A DNA stretch of 50,770 bases from Bacteroidaceae bacterium. GTDB taxonomy: Bacteria; Bacteroidota; Bacteroidia; Bacteroidales; Bacteroidaceae. Made by a program: the position numbers and the translations under genes. The stretch lies in the NCBI GenBank assembly GCA_017556585.1, contig JAFYMP010000087.1, positions 1 through 50,770 on the forward strand, read 5' to 3'. A model generated the notes under the pieces. The model was not told where the DNA came from, ran no database searches, and was given only the letters and a program-made list of their open reading frames with translations. This document shows positions 27,796 to 37,126 of the stretch, piece after piece; the first letter of the stretch is position 1; each line of letters opens with the position of its first letter.

Positions 27796-28966
27796 CCTTT
27801 AATTTTGCATAAGCGCGTTCAGCCTTTGCCAACGCCTTTTCAATGGTTTCATCCTTAGCCAGGATAACACCCATACGACGATGTCCCTTTACAAAAGGTT
27901 TACCGAATATTCTAATCTGCACATCTTCTTCTGCAAGAACCTCTTCCAGATTTTCAAATACCACCTGAGTACCATCACCCTCTACTACTACAGCTTTTGA
28001 TGCTGATGGACCATAGAAGTTGATTTTTGGGATTGGCAATCCAAGTATTGCTCTTGCGTGCAGTGCAAACTCAGAAAGATCCTGTGAAATCATTGTTACC
28101 ATACCGGTATCGTGTGGACGAGGCGAAACTTCGCTAAACAGAACCTCATCACCGCAGATAAACATCTCTACGCCAAAGATACCGTAACCACCCAATGCAT
28201 CGGTAATTTTCTTAGCTATATCCTGTGCAGCAGCCAGCGCTTTATCGCTCATAGGCTGAGCCTGCCATGATTCACGATAGTCACCATCCACCTGATGATG
28301 TCCTATAGGATTCAAGAACGATGTACCACCGCTGTGACGTACTGTTAAGAGAGTTATCTCATAATCGAACTTAACAAAACCCTCTACAATAACTTCACCC
28401 TGACCTGCGCGTCCACCTTCCTGAGCGCATTTCCAACAGCTGTCAGCATCGGCAGGAGTCTTACAAACACTCTGACCATGACCCGAAGAGCTCATAATAG
28501 GCTTAACCACACATGGAGTTCCAATTTCTGCAATTGCCGCATCAAACTCTTCTCTTGTAGCTGCAAACTTATACCTGGATGTAGGAATACCCAGCTGTTC
28601 AGCTGCCAACTGACGTATTCCCTTACGGTTCATTGTAAGGAATGTAGCCTGAGCTGTAGGGATAACATTGTATCCTTCCTTCTCAAGTTCAATAAGTGTA
28701 GGTGTGGCAATAGCCTCTACTTCAGGAATAATCAAATCAGGCTTCTCCTGTTCGATAATCTCACGCAGACGTGCGCCATCCAACATTGAGAGAACGTATG
28801 AACGATGCGCAATCTGCATAGCAGGTGCATTCTCATAACGATCCAAAGCAATAACTTCAACGCCATAACGCTGTAGTTCTATTGCAACTTCTTTACCTAA
28901 TTCGCCAGATCCGCAAAGCAATGCTTTTTTTGCTACAGCGGTAAGTGGTGTACCTATTTTAACCAT
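27779..28966 (-). CDS. purT: Formate-dependent phosphoribosylglycinamide formyltransferase (GAR transformylase 2)
   Basis: 395 residues of the ATP-grasp superfamily, the usual PurT length. The nucleotide-fold N-terminus is [18 protein letters not shown], followed by [19 protein letters not shown]. The ATP-grasp loop MSSSGHGQS is at about residue 161-169 and the metal-binding block [17 protein letters not shown] is at about 285-301. The enzyme makes formyl-GAR from GAR, formate and ATP in purine synthesis. It starts 11 bp after the ABC exporter stop and is likely on its transcript. Its 3' end overlaps the convergent LtaS-like gene. Confidence 0.95.
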   Translation of the reverse strand: MVKIGTPLTAVAKKALLCGSGELGKEVAIELQRYGVEVIALDRYENAPAMQIAHRSYVLSMLDGARLREIIEQEKPDLIIPEVEAIATPTLIELEKEGYNVIPTAQATFLTMNRKGIRQLAAEQLGIPTSRYKFAATREEFDAAIAEIGTPCVVKPIMSSSGHGQSVCKTPADADSCWKCAQEGGRAGQGEVIVEGFVKFDYEITLLTVRHSGGTSFLNPIGHHQVDGDYRESWQAQPMSDKALAAAQDIAKKITDALGGYGIFGVEMFICGDEVLFSEVSPRPHDTGMVTMISQDLSEFALHARAILGLPIPKINFYGPSASKAVVVEGDGTQVVFENLEEVLAEEDVQIRIFGKPFVKGHRRMGVILAKDETIEKALAKAERAYAKLKVKVVG

Positions 28967-28977
28967 ATTTTCAGAGA

Positions 28978-30822
28978 TTATAATTGTTGCATATCATTCA
29001 AACGCTTGTAATATCCATTCAACGCCAAAAGTTCTTCGTGCGTGCCTCTCTCTACAATCTTTCCTTCGTGAAGAACACATATTTCATCGGCACTCTTGAT
29101 AGTTGAGAGTCTGTGAGCAATAGCAATAGTGGTTCTGTCTTTCATAAGACGTTCCAAAGCCTCCTGTACCAAACGTTCCGATTCCGTATCCAAAGCACTT
29201 GTAGCTTCGTCAAGAATAAGAATAGGCGGATTCTTTAGTATGGCACGGGCTATGCTGATGCGCTGACGCTGTCCACCTGAAAGCAGGCATCCGCGGTCAC
29301 CTATATTTGTCTGATAACCATTTTCGGTTTCCATTATGAAATCGTGAGCATTGGCTATTTTTGCAGCCGCAATAACCTGTTCTTCGGTAGCCCCCTTCAC
29401 ACCAAAAGTGATATTGTTATAGAATGTGTCGTTAAACAGGATTGCCTCCTGATTAACATTACCCATCATTCCGCGCAACGATTCAAGAGTCATATCTCTT
29501 ACATCCACTCCATCTATCAATATAGATCCGCTGTTTACATCGTAAAAACGTGGCAACAGATCTACCAGAGTAGATTTTCCCGAACCTGACTGACCAACCA
29601 GAGCAACAGTTTTGCCCTTTGGAACTGTCAAATTGATTTCGTGAAGCACCTCTCTGCCCTCTTCGTATGAGAACGTAACATTTTTGTACTCAATCTTATC
29701 GGTCATTGCCGGCATATTAACCGCATTTTCAGAATTGGTTATCTTATTTTCTGCCAGCAATATCTTATCTATACGCTCTACAGATGCCATACCTTTAGGA
29801 ATAGCATAACTGGCTTTTGATAGTTCCTTGATAGGGTTCAACAAGCTGTAAAGGATTGTGATGTAATAGATAAAAGTAGGAGCTTCTATAGAAGCATTTT
29901 CACTTAAGATAAGCGAACCGCCAAACCACAACACCACTACTATAAGAGCTGTTCCCATAAATTCACTTACAGGATGAGCCAATGCCTGACGCATATTTAC
30001 ACGAATCTGCGATGAACGTAATTTAGCACTGCTTTGGTCAAAACGGTTAGACATCTTGTCTTCTGCCAGGAATGCCTTAATTACACGTAATCCACCCAAT
30101 GTCTCCTCCAGCTGCGACATAGTATCGCTCCAGCGTGACTGAACTTCAAGTGATTTCTGTTTAAGTTTGCGTCCTATTGTTCCCATTATCCAAACAATAA
30201 CAGGGACTATCAGAACAGAAAAGAGAGTCAACTCCCAACTTATAGCTATCAATGTTCCAAAATAGACCGTTATAAGAATAGGATTCTTGATAAGCATATC
30301 CAGAGAACTTGCTATTGATACCTCCACCTCTGTAACATCGCCACTCATACGGGTTATTATGTCTCCTTTTCTCTCTTTTGAGAAGAAACCCATAGGCAGA
30401 GAAAGCACCTTATCGTACAGTTTAACGCGTATATCTTTAACCACACCGGTACGCAACGGCACCATAACTGCTGTTGATGCAAAATAGCAACCTGTCTTAA
30501 AGAAAGTGATAAACACCAATACCAAACCCAATATCAAAAGTGTGGTTGATGCACCAAATTGAGATATGGTTTCGTTTATGTAATAGTAAAAATTATTCTT
30601 TAAAACACTGAACTCCGGCAATCCTAAAAAACCGCTACCGGTAGTCTCTATCAATACATAATCTACTTTATTGATTTTGAACAATAGTTCCAGAATAGGG
30701 ACTATAAGAGCAAACGAAAAAACGTTAAGTACCGCCGATAGCAGATTGAAAACTACCGACAAGATGAGGTTCTTCTTATACGGAGAAACAAAACGACTTA
30801 AAAACCCAAATAAACCTTTCAT
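28978..30822 (-). CDS. MsbA-like ABC exporter (fused permease and ATPase)
   Basis: 614 residues in an ABCB half-transporter layout. The membrane domain spans about 15-340 with six helices. The ATPase domain spans about 375-610: Walker [10 protein letters not shown] (410-418), Q-loop NVNQEAILF, signature LSGGQRQR (514-521), Walker B ILILDE (534-539) and switch IAHRLS. It probably exports lipid A-core, or another lipid or peptide, across the inner membrane. Its position beside an LpxL-like acyltransferase favours lipid A. The 5' end is 25-32 bp from a minus-strand -7 box that sits at the edge of the 75-bp tandem repeat. Confidence 0.88.
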   Translation of the reverse strand: MKGLFGFLSRFVSPYKKNLILSVVFNLLSAVLNVFSFALIVPILELLFKINKVDYVLIETTGSGFLGLPEFSVLKNNFYYYINETISQFGASTTLLILGLVLVFITFFKTGCYFASTAVMVPLRTGVVKDIRVKLYDKVLSLPMGFFSKERKGDIITRMSGDVTEVEVSIASSLDMLIKNPILITVYFGTLIAISWELTLFSVLIVPVIVWIMGTIGRKLKQKSLEVQSRWSDTMSQLEETLGGLRVIKAFLAEDKMSNRFDQSSAKLRSSQIRVNMRQALAHPVSEFMGTALIVVVLWFGGSLILSENASIEAPTFIYYITILYSLLNPIKELSKASYAIPKGMASVERIDKILLAENKITNSENAVNMPAMTDKIEYKNVTFSYEEGREVLHEINLTVPKGKTVALVGQSGSGKSTLVDLLPRFYDVNSGSILIDGVDVRDMTLESLRGMMGNVNQEAILFNDTFYNNITFGVKGATEEQVIAAAKIANAHDFIMETENGYQTNIGDRGCLLSGGQRQRISIARAILKNPPILILDEATSALDTESERLVQEALERLMKDRTTIAIAHRLSTIKSADEICVLHEGKIVERGTHEELLALNGYYKRLNDMQQL

Positions 30823-30846
30823 AAATCACTTTGCATTATTATTGTG

Positions 30847-30854
30847 CAAAGATA
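30847..30854 (-). promoter_or_regulatory. -7 box for the ABC exporter-purT unit, overlapping the repeat edge
   Basis: On the minus strand the sequence is TATCTTTG, matching TAnnTTTG, 25 bp upstream of the ATG. Seven of its eight bases are the first bases of repeat unit 1, and repeat unit 2 carries the same octamer in the same orientation. No convincing -33 TTG is seen. Confidence 0.5.
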
Positions 30855-30997
30855 CGAATAAGCGAGCGAGAAATATGAAGCTTGCTTCAATATTTTTCAA
30901 AGCGAGCGCAAGTATCTTATTCAAAGATACGAATAAGCGAGTGAGAAATATGAAACTTGTTTCAATATTTTTCAAAACGAGCGAAAGTATCTTATGT
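30848..30997. repeat. 75-bp tandem duplicate of a palindromic intergenic element
   Basis: Unit 1 is 30848-30922 and unit 2 is 30923-30997, directly adjacent and 75 bp each with 7 mismatches. A truncated third start (AAAGATAATAAG) follows at 30998. Each unit contains an inner hairpin (30871-30895 and 30946-30970): AAATAT, GAAGC or GAAAC, TT, GCTTC or GTTTC, A, ATATTT. GATAC and GTATC near the ends could form a closing stem. The arm change G to A is matched by C to T in the other arm, so pairing is kept. It lies between divergent genes; its origin is unknown. Confidence 0.85.
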
Positions 30998-31047
30998 AAA
31001 GATAATAAGAAGTAGCGTAAAAATCGGTGGTTTTCTACGAAATGTTG

Positions 31048-31055
31048 TATTTTTG
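31048..31055 (+). promoter_or_regulatory. -7 box of the acyltransferase gene
   Basis: TATTTTTG lies 25 bp before the ATG at 31081. It lies downstream of the alternative GTG at 31027, so a transcript from here (start about 31062) could not include the longer start. Confidence 0.55.
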
Positions 31056-31080
31056 TGCATACGAATTGTATTTAAAGGTT

Positions 31081-32028
31081 ATGTTAAAGAAAATTGCATT
31101 TGGAATAACATACGGAGCTATATGGCTGTTTTCACTCATTCCGCTCTGCCTGATGTATCTGATTTCAGATATTTTAGTACTACTGTGCTTTCTTATTCCG
31201 CCCTTACGATACAGAAAAAAGATTGTCAGGAAAAATTTAAAAGCATCATTCCCCGACAAAAGCAAGAAAGAGCTTCTAAAGTTGGAATTCAATTTCTATC
31301 GTTACTTTTTTGATATGGCTTTTGAGAGTACCAAAGCATGTAGTATGCGTGCCGGGTGGATGAAACGCCACATTAAATTTGTTAATATAGACAAACTCTA
31401 CGAACAGTTCAAAACAGGACGCTCCGTTATGGCCTATATGGGACATACAGGTAACTGGGAATGGGTTTCTGCTCTACCCACACAACTAAATGCCAAATAT
31501 CAGGTTTGCCAGATTTACCACGTTCTGGAAAACAGCGTAATGAACAATGTAATGCTAAAAATCAGGGGTGCATACGGAGCAGAAAGTATCCCTATGGAAC
31601 GTACTCTAAGACAACTTTTGGAATACAAAAACAGAGGACAGCAATTTATAGTGGGAATGATAGCAGACCAAGTACCTTTAATGCGCAACATTCACTACTG
31701 GACACAGTTTATGAACCAAAAGACACCGGTATTCACAGGAGCAGAACGTATTGCAAAAAAATTGGATTTAGCTGTATTTTATGCAGAGGTAATTCGCATA
31801 AAACGTGGCAGATATGAATGTGTATTGCATTTAATGTACGAAAGCACAAAAGACGAACCGGAACATTCAGTTACAGAAAGATACAACCGTATGTTAGAGA
31901 ATACCATCAACAACAATCCTGCCATTTGGCTATGGAGCCATAACAGATGGAAACGCACTTGGGAAGGATATCAAAAGTATCTGAAATATATGGAAGAGAA
32001 GCGTCAACGCGCATCCAGATCGTCATAA
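31081..32028 (+). CDS. LpxL/HtrB-like lysophospholipid (lipid A) acyltransferase
   Basis: 315 residues from ATG 31081; the frame extends to GTG 31027, but the promoter box lies between the two. One N-terminal membrane helix (about 5-38) is followed by a cytoplasmic acyltransferase domain. The catalytic HX4E motif is MGHTGNWEW with His122 and Glu127. IPMERTLRQLLEY and IADQVP follow, as in the HtrB/LpxL family, and WLWSHNRWKR near the C-terminus is the conserved family block. It probably adds a secondary acyl chain to lipid A. The last 25 bp overlap the convergent LtaS-like gene. Confidence 0.9.
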   Translation: MLKKIAFGITYGAIWLFSLIPLCLMYLISDILVLLCFLIPPLRYRKKIVRKNLKASFPDKSKKELLKLEFNFYRYFFDMAFESTKACSMRAGWMKRHIKFVNIDKLYEQFKTGRSVMAYMGHTGNWEWVSALPTQLNAKYQVCQIYHVLENSVMNNVMLKIRGAYGAESIPMERTLRQLLEYKNRGQQFIVGMIADQVPLMRNIHYWTQFMNQKTPVFTGAERIAKKLDLAVFYAEVIRIKRGRYECVLHLMYESTKDEPEHSVTERYNRMLENTINNNPAIWLWSHNRWKRTWEGYQKYLKYMEEKRQRASRSS

Positions 32029-33833
32029 AGTGTCTGCAAAATAGCCTTGCCGCGGTTTTCTCTATTCAGATTTTGTTCCACAGTGCCATTACCCATATTT
32101 TCCTGGACCTTACCGGCAGCATTATCATATAATGTTGCTCCCGTACTGTCAATATAGCAGAAACCATCCACAAAGGTATAGAAAGCAAATTGGTCGTTGT
32201 ACTGTTCAGACAGCACATTTCTGCTGAATAGAAAATTTGAATGATCTATCTCCATCTGTGCCAGCAATGTAGCCGCCATATCGGTCTGGTTCATCAATTT
32301 GTCAATTTTGACAGGCTGTTTTACAGCACCACCAGTCCATATTACAGGTATGTGATGTGCGTGCGGAGCACTTTTAAAACCTGTACGTGGATAACAGAAA
32401 CCATGATCCGGCATAAGCACCAGCAATGTATTTTCCCACAAAGCAGTCTGCTTCAAAGAATCCACAAAAGCACCTATACAACTATCGGTATATGCAAACG
32501 AATTACAAATATCATCTTCAAAACGGTTGCTTGGCACCTTAAAAGGTTCGTGACTACTTAAAGTAAGAAATGTAGTGTGCCACAAACTATCTTCGCGATT
32601 TTTCAGTTTTTCAAGCAATGCGCTGAAAGTAATATCATCATTTACACCCCATGCATTTGTTTGACGCTCTGCCACAGAGAAATCGGTATCGGCTGTTATT
32701 GACTGATAACCATTACTCCACAGATAGCTCTGCATATTGGTAAAGTTTATATCGCCACCATAGAAGAAATCTGTAGAATAGCCCATTTCAACGAACTTTT
32801 TTGCTAATGAAGGCAGGTTTCTACTCTTGTTTGGCATCTTCATTATAGATTCAGAAGGAAGACCGGGATGGCCATTCAATGCACATACTATTCCTCTATC
32901 TGTTCTAAAGCTACCGGCATAACAATTACTGAAAAAGACTCCTTGCGCAGCAAGTGAATCTAAATTTGGAGCCACATCCTGAAGACCGCTTATAGAAGAC
33001 AAGAAATCTCCGCCAAACCCCTCCATTAATATAATAAGGACATTCGGGCGCTCTGTATTCAAAAGTTTTGGTGTATCTGAACCGGTAGTGGAATATAGTC
33101 CGTTAAAAAGAAGTTCACGTTCATGTTCATCAAAATAGTTGTACTGCTGTGAATAATCATCCGATTTACTGATAGAACTCAACACACTGAAAACAGGATT
33201 TACTGCCGAATGATTCAGAAACTGATTTGTACTGTAATAGACCTTTCCTATATTCATGGTAGATTCTTTCAATCCGCCGCGCATAGACAGAAACAACGGA
33301 GCCATAAGCAATACAAATAACAGTGTAACAGGAAATACTCTCTTAACCTTATTTGGTTTGCAATATGTATTATTCAACAGTTTGGTTATAATCCACACCA
33401 ACAACGATATTAGCAAAACTGCGACTAACACAAACCAAACAGAGACACTTGCCATTGCCTCCTGTGGCGATTTCAGATAAAAAAATACCGATGAATCCAA
33501 CTTAAATCCCCAAAACGGATAGAGTGCAGCATCGCTTACAAAAGCAAGAGCCAATGCTATGGCAAGCGCTATATTGTAAAATCGCATTATGTTACGCAGT
33601 GGTAAATTATTCCACCATATAGAGACAATAATTAGAAGCAGAGGAATGATAAGAAAATAAGCGGCACAGGATAAATCAACAGGAAGAGCATGATACATTA
33701 CATCTACATAATCACGTAGAGAGAGTGTACCTTTCTGACCGGAGGCATAAAGCATAAAGAGCGGTTTCTCCACAATGAATATCGCCATCAGCGTTATCCA
33801 ATACCTGAACAGATATAGTAAACGTTTCTGCAT
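32004..33833 (-). CDS. LtaS-like membrane phosphotransferase / sulfatase-fold protein (Thr-nucleophile type)
   Basis: 609 residues with about five membrane helices in residues 10-185. The catalytic ectodomain (about 260-560) contains VLIILMEGFGGD with metal ligand Glu271, the nucleophile block GSFRTDRGI with Thr311, SFAYTDSCIG, and LMPDHGF followed by HAHHIPVI. It is the second member of this family in the window but only distantly like the one at 25840; Thr here against Ser there suggests different substrates. It is the last gene of an argS-RNase H-LtaS operon, starting 6 bp after the RNase H stop. Confidence 0.87.
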   Translation of the reverse strand: MQKRLLYLFRYWITLMAIFIVEKPLFMLYASGQKGTLSLRDYVDVMYHALPVDLSCAAYFLIIPLLLIIVSIWWNNLPLRNIMRFYNIALAIALALAFVSDAALYPFWGFKLDSSVFFYLKSPQEAMASVSVWFVLVAVLLISLLVWIITKLLNNTYCKPNKVKRVFPVTLLFVLLMAPLFLSMRGGLKESTMNIGKVYYSTNQFLNHSAVNPVFSVLSSISKSDDYSQQYNYFDEHERELLFNGLYSTTGSDTPKLLNTERPNVLIILMEGFGGDFLSSISGLQDVAPNLDSLAAQGVFFSNCYAGSFRTDRGIVCALNGHPGLPSESIMKMPNKSRNLPSLAKKFVEMGYSTDFFYGGDINFTNMQSYLWSNGYQSITADTDFSVAERQTNAWGVNDDITFSALLEKLKNREDSLWHTTFLTLSSHEPFKVPSNRFEDDICNSFAYTDSCIGAFVDSLKQTALWENTLLVLMPDHGFCYPRTGFKSAPHAHHIPVIWTGGAVKQPVKIDKLMNQTDMAATLLAQMEIDHSNFLFSRNVLSEQYNDQFAFYTFVDGFCYIDSTGATLYDNAAGKVQENMGNGTVEQNLNRENRGKAILQTLYDDLDAR

Positions 33834-33839
33834 ATTATC

Positions 33840-34475
33840 CTATTTTCTTCCAAAATCAGCAGGTATTTCACCCCACTTATCGGTTTCCCATTTAATTATC
33901 GGATTCCTAAAACTATTTTGTTGCAACCAACGTTCTGCCGCCTCTATACGTTCAAAAACAGCTTTGGTTGATTCGTTGAGTTCCAGTTTTGTCTTGCATT
34001 TCTTCTGACGAATCCACAGTATAGCGTTTCTGCTGTCACTATATAACGGCCAGTCAAGCCCACGCTGTTTGTATAGTGCCAGGCAGTGTACTATAGCCAA
34101 AAATTCGCCTATATTGTTTGTGCCCTTTATTGGACCAAAATGGAACTTCTCCTGCATATCTGCCAGATAGACACCTCTGTATTCCATTTGACCGGGATTT
34201 CCGCTGCAAGCAGCATCTACCGCCATAGCCTGCCTAATCACTTCAGGAGGAAGCAGAATCTCTTTCTTTGCCTTCTGCTCTTTCTTCTCCTTCTTCTCTA
34301 TATACAGTTCAGGAGGCGACATAAGCGCCTCCTCTGCCTGTTCTTTTGTTTTAAATCCTTTATATATAGCTCCTTTCCACCCTTCTACCTGGTTACGACA
34401 CTCCTCCCAACTATTGTATATGCCCGGATTTAGTCCAATCCAAACCACATAATATTTATTATCGGAAGAAGACAT
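33840..34475 (-). CDS. rnhA: Viroplasmin-domain ribonuclease HI
   Basis: 211 residues. Residues 7-51 are a caulimovirus viroplasmin-type RNA/hybrid-binding domain (KYYVVWIGLNPGIYNSWEEC and KGFKTKEQAEEAL). A Lys/Glu-rich linker (57-73) leads to an RNase H fold. Catalytic acids are Asp87 (VDAACSGNPG), Glu124 (NNIGEFLAI), Asp147 (LYSDSRNA) and a C-terminal Asp, most likely Asp207 (IPADFGRK). It degrades the RNA strand of RNA-DNA hybrids in the cytoplasm. It starts 18 bp after argS. Confidence 0.92.
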   Translation of the reverse strand: MSSSDNKYYVVWIGLNPGIYNSWEECRNQVEGWKGAIYKGFKTKEQAEEALMSPPELYIEKKEKKEQKAKKEILLPPEVIRQAMAVDAACSGNPGQMEYRGVYLADMQEKFHFGPIKGTNNIGEFLAIVHCLALYKQRGLDWPLYSDSRNAILWIRQKKCKTKLELNESTKAVFERIEAAERWLQQNSFRNPIIKWETDKWGEIPADFGRK

Positions 34476-34493
34476 AAGGAGCTACTCTTTAGA

Positions 34494-36320
34494 TTACATA
34501 CGTTCAGGTACCTCTATACCTAACAAACCTGTTCCCAGTTTCAATATTTTACCTACGTTTTCGGTAAGCATCAAACGGAACAACTTCAAACCCTGTTCAG
34601 GTTCACGCAATACGCTGAAGTCGTGATAGAACTGGTTGAATTCCTTTGCCAGTTCGTAACAGTAGTTTGCTATTACAGATGGATTGTAATCTGTTGCAGC
34701 CTGTGCTATCACATCCTTAAATTCTGCCAACAACTGAATAATTGCAATCTCTTTTTCTGATATTATTATATCGTCAGAGAAGAGACGATCACGAACATTC
34801 ATGCCATCATCTGCTGCCTTACGCAGAATAGAACGGATTCTGGCGTATGTATATTGAATAAACGGACCTGTATTACCATTAAAGTCTATTGATTCTTTAG
34901 GATTGAATGTCATATTCTTTCTGGCATCCACCTTCAGGATAAAGTACTTCAATGCACCTAAGCCCACAATACGCATTATATCATCAATCTCCTCTTGTGA
35001 AAGACCATTCAATTTACCCAATTCATCGGATGTAACACGTGCATTGTCTATCATCTCATCCATCAAATCATCGGCATCCACAACAGTACCTTCGCGGCTC
35101 TTCATTTTACCTTCAGGGAGTTCCACCATACCGTATGAGAAGTGAACCAGATCTTTACCCCACTTGAATCCTAACTTATCAAGCAGAATAGAAAGCACCT
35201 GGAAATGGTAGTTCTGTTCATTACCTACCACATATATCATCTTATCTATAGGATAATCCTGGAAACGCAGTTTTGCAGTACCTATATCCTGTGTCATATA
35301 AACCGATGTTCCATCGCTACGGAGCAAAAGTTTCTGGTCCAATCCTTCTGCAGCAAGGTCTGCCCAAACAGAACCATCCTCTTTCCTGAAGAAGAATCCT
35401 TTTTCCAGACCTTCCATCACCTTCTCTTTACCTTCAAGATAGGTTTCAGATTCGTAATATATCTTGTCAAAACTTACTCCAAGACGTTTGTAGGTTTCAT
35501 CAAATCCGGCATAAACCCAATCATTCATAGTCTTCCAGAGCTGACGAACCTCAGGATCGCCCTGTTCCCAACGCACCAACATATCGTGCGCCTCTTTCAT
35601 CAAAGGAGACTGCTTTTCAGCTTCCGCCTTAGCTGCTTCCTGAGCTTTTTCGTCCAATTCATCGTAGTTTTCAGGCAACAAGGACTTTACTTCTGCACGA
35701 TAATGTTTATCAAATTCCACGTAGTAATCGCCTATCAGATGGTCACCCTTTTTACCTGTTGATTCAGGAGTTGCACCATTACCCCATTTCTGCCAGGCAA
35801 GCATTGATTTACAGATATGAATACCACGGTCGTTCACTATGTTGGTCTTAACAACACGTGCTCCCGCAGCCGACATAATATTTGCTAAAGCTGCACCTAA
35901 CAGATTGTTTCTTACGTGACCTAAATGTAGAGGTTTATTTGTGTTAGGCGATGAATATTCTATCATTACCAATGGAGATTCATCGGTAACCTGAGTATAA
36001 CCGTATTTATCGTCTAAATTGATATCAGTCAACACCTTTAACCAAACAGGGATTGATATAACAATATTCAAAAAACCTTTAATTACGTTATAGGAACTGA
36101 CTGCCGGCATATTCTTTTGCAGCCATACACCTAACTCGGAAGCAGTCATCTCCGGGCTCTTTCTTGAAATCTTCACAAATGGGAAAACTACCACTGTGAA
36201 GTGTCCCTGGAACTCTTTTTTAGTCTTCTGCAACTGCACTGATGCAGGGTCAACATCCTGGTTATACAGAGCCTTTACAGCCTGCACTACCATACTAACC
36301 ATTATATCTTCTATTTTCAT
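34494..36320 (-). CDS. argS: Arginyl-tRNA synthetase
   Basis: 608 residues, a class I synthetase. The N-terminal Add-1 domain spans about 1-110. The catalytic domain has EYSSPNTNKPLHLGHVRNN at about 121-139, with the HLGH form of HIGH. FSYGMVELPEGKMKSREGT carries the KMSK-like loop. DALR-type anticodon-binding helices follow to the C-terminus, ending LLGIEVPERM. It charges tRNA-Arg. It is first in an operon with the RNase H and an LtaS-like gene; a -7 box lies about 20 bp upstream of the ATG. Confidence 0.97.
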   Translation of the reverse strand: MKIEDIMVSMVVQAVKALYNQDVDPASVQLQKTKKEFQGHFTVVVFPFVKISRKSPEMTASELGVWLQKNMPAVSSYNVIKGFLNIVISIPVWLKVLTDINLDDKYGYTQVTDESPLVMIEYSSPNTNKPLHLGHVRNNLLGAALANIMSAAGARVVKTNIVNDRGIHICKSMLAWQKWGNGATPESTGKKGDHLIGDYYVEFDKHYRAEVKSLLPENYDELDEKAQEAAKAEAEKQSPLMKEAHDMLVRWEQGDPEVRQLWKTMNDWVYAGFDETYKRLGVSFDKIYYESETYLEGKEKVMEGLEKGFFFRKEDGSVWADLAAEGLDQKLLLRSDGTSVYMTQDIGTAKLRFQDYPIDKMIYVVGNEQNYHFQVLSILLDKLGFKWGKDLVHFSYGMVELPEGKMKSREGTVVDADDLMDEMIDNARVTSDELGKLNGLSQEEIDDIMRIVGLGALKYFILKVDARKNMTFNPKESIDFNGNTGPFIQYTYARIRSILRKAADDGMNVRDRLFSDDIIISEKEIAIIQLLAEFKDVIAQAATDYNPSVIANYCYELAKEFNQFYHDFSVLREPEQGLKLFRLMLTENVGKILKLGTGLLGIEVPERM

Positions 36321-36338
36321 ATCTTAATTTTTGCGCTG

Positions 36339-36346
36339 CAAAGTTA
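36339..36346 (-). promoter_or_regulatory. -7 box of argS
   Basis: TAACTTTG on the minus strand, 18 bp before the argS ATG. The predicted leader is very short. A plus-strand -7 box lies only 12 bp away. Confidence 0.55.
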
Positions 36347-36358
36347 CTAAAAAAAGAT

Positions 36359-36366
36359 TACCTTTG
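36359..36366 (+). promoter_or_regulatory. -7 box of the rhomboid operon
   Basis: TACCTTTG on the plus strand. The transcribed leader contains CAAAGCTTTG (36379-36388), a 10-bp palindrome, before the ATG at 36437. Confidence 0.5.
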
Positions 36367-36436
36367 TACCTCATAAAGCAAAGCTTTGTAACAAAGCGTT
36401 CTATTTATGACTAAAGATTAAAAACTTTTTTTGATT

Positions 36437-37126
36437 ATGAACAAGATTCCAACAATAACAAAAAACCTTTTGATAATCAATGTACTCTTCTATATGGGTA
36501 CACTTGCACTGCAAAAATACGGTATTGATGTACACTCTTTATTCGGACTTCACTTTTTCAAAGCATCAGGTTTCAGAATATATCAGCTATTAACCTACAT
36601 GTTCCTGCACGAAGGTTTTCAGCACATATTCTTCAATATGTTTGCTGTCTGGATGTTCGGCAGTGTACTTGAAAACGTATGGGGACCAAAAAAATTCCTG
36701 ATTTTTTATTTGGTATGCGGTATAGGAGCAGGAGTAACACAAGAATTGGTGCAGTGGGCACACTATTCGCTGACACTTGCCAATTATGACAGCGTAAACA
36801 TGGCCGGCAGAATTATTATGATGGATCAATATCTGAATATGATGCTTACAGTAGGCGCATCGGGTGCAGTTTATGGCATTCTGCTTGGATACGGAATGAC
36901 ATTCCCTAACAATGCCATTTACATAATACCATTCCCCTTCCCTATCAAAGCCAAATGGCTTATCACAGGATATATCGTACTGGAACTTGTACTTGGATTA
37001 AGCAACAATCCGGGCGACAACGTTGCCCATTTTGCCCACCTGGGAGGTATGTTATTCGGATATTTATTACTAATGTATTGGAAAAACAACAGAAAGAAAA
37101 ATGGAGACATTCATTTCAGATATTAA
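36437..37126 (+). CDS. Rhomboid-family intramembrane serine protease 1
   Basis: 229 residues from ATG 36437; a TTG two codons upstream is in frame but unlikely. About six membrane helices. Family motifs are HIFFNMFAVWMFG (63-75), catalytic GASGAVYG with Ser142, and AHFAHLGGMLFGYL with catalytic His201. It cleaves transmembrane substrates within the inner membrane; substrates are unknown. Its 3' end overlaps the next rhomboid gene by 26 bp in another frame. Confidence 0.93.
   Translation: MNKIPTITKNLLIINVLFYMGTLALQKYGIDVHSLFGLHFFKASGFRIYQLLTYMFLHEGFQHIFFNMFAVWMFGSVLENVWGPKKFLIFYLVCGIGAGVTQELVQWAHYSLTLANYDSVNMAGRIIMMDQYLNMMLTVGASGAVYGILLGYGMTFPNNAIYIIPFPFPIKAKWLITGYIVLELVLGLSNNPGDNVAHFAHLGGMLFGYLLLMYWKNNRKKNGDIHFRY

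Noticed and set aside
30671-31015. Plus-strand ORF across the tandem repeat with internally repeated peptide
   Set aside because: Its repetition simply reflects translation of the 75-bp DNA repeat, and its first half is antisense to the ABC exporter gene.
31027-31080. GTG at 31027 as start of the acyltransferase
   Set aside because: A good -7 box at 31048-31055 lies inside the extension, and the ATG at 31081 directly precedes the membrane helix.
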